Positions 5,800 through 5,805 of a stretch of DNA of 5,805 bases are shown here, in pieces (position 1 is the stretch's first letter; every line of letters begins with the position of its first letter). The notes under the pieces were generated by a model. That model was not told the DNA's origin. It saw only the letters and a list, made by a program, of their open reading frames with translations, and searched no databases. Source of the stretch: Gammaproteobacteria bacterium (GTDB lineage: Bacteria; Pseudomonadota; Gammaproteobacteria; UWMA-0217); contig JALVPS010000164.1 of assembly GCA_027031685.1 (NCBI GenBank), forward strand, positions 1 through 5,805, in the 5' to 3' direction. The translations under genes and the position numbers were made by a program.

Positions 5800-5805
5800 G
5801 AAGGG
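5752..5805. repeat. Perfect 54-bp palindrome (27-bp arms, no spacer) at the window end
   Basis: The left arm (5752-5778, beginning CCCTTCTCACC and ending AGCCGCCG) is the exact reverse complement of the right arm (5779-5805, beginning CGGCGGCT and ending GTGAGAAGGG), with no mismatch and no loop bases. The window ends on the last paired base. The right arm supplies codons 516-521 and the TGA stop of the transferase gene, including GTA at codon 519, which I find used for valine nowhere else in that gene. Either this is a fold-back or graph artefact at a contig end, or it is a real symmetric structure such as a bidirectional terminator. No T-run is visible after it, because the sequence stops there. 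Confidence 0.95.

Overview
This is a very GC-rich bacterial window, with third codon positions almost always G or C. It holds six protein genes and reads like a Gram-negative proteobacterium. The Gram-negative signs are a phosphoethanolamine transferase of the EptA/CptA superfamily and a ModE/ModABC-type molybdate module. A high-GC gammaproteobacterium is my best guess, but I see no taxonomic marker and hold it loosely. The left edge cuts a gene. The right edge falls exactly at the end of a perfect palindrome, so the window may be a whole assembly contig.

Positions 1-3690 form an oxyanion-transport block on the + strand. It starts with the C-terminal two thirds or so of a TauE/SafE (TSUP) anion permease, which overlaps by 4 bases a short ModE-type regulator that has only the DNA-binding domain. 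A 76-bp gap follows, carrying a perfect 8+8 inverted repeat with the CGTTATAT...ATATAACG pattern of a ModE operator. Next come a ModA-like binding protein, a ModB-like permease and a ModC-like ATPase, joined by 4- and 8-base overlaps. The inferred logic is that the short ModE protein, encoded just upstream, binds the palindrome and controls molybdate (or tungstate) uptake. The TSUP permease probably moves a related oxyanion or a sulfur compound.

Positions 3687-4094 hold a minus-strand gamma-glutamylcyclotransferase-like (AIG2/GGCT) gene whose stop codon overlaps the modC-like stop. A 139-bp divergent intergenic region follows. Positions 4234-5799 encode a membrane-anchored sulfatase-fold phosphoethanolamine transferase with its metal and nucleophile residues in place, likely acting on lipid A, LPS core or another envelope glycan in the periplasm.

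The last 54 bases are a perfect zero-spacer palindrome that also supplies the final codons and the stop of the transferase gene. The C-terminus and stop of that gene should therefore be treated as provisional. I found no RNA genes, insertion sequences or CRISPR arrays. The module is recognisable rather than a wholly new system. The main points of interest are the operator, the sensor-less ModE, the altered ATPase D-loop and the terminal palindrome.
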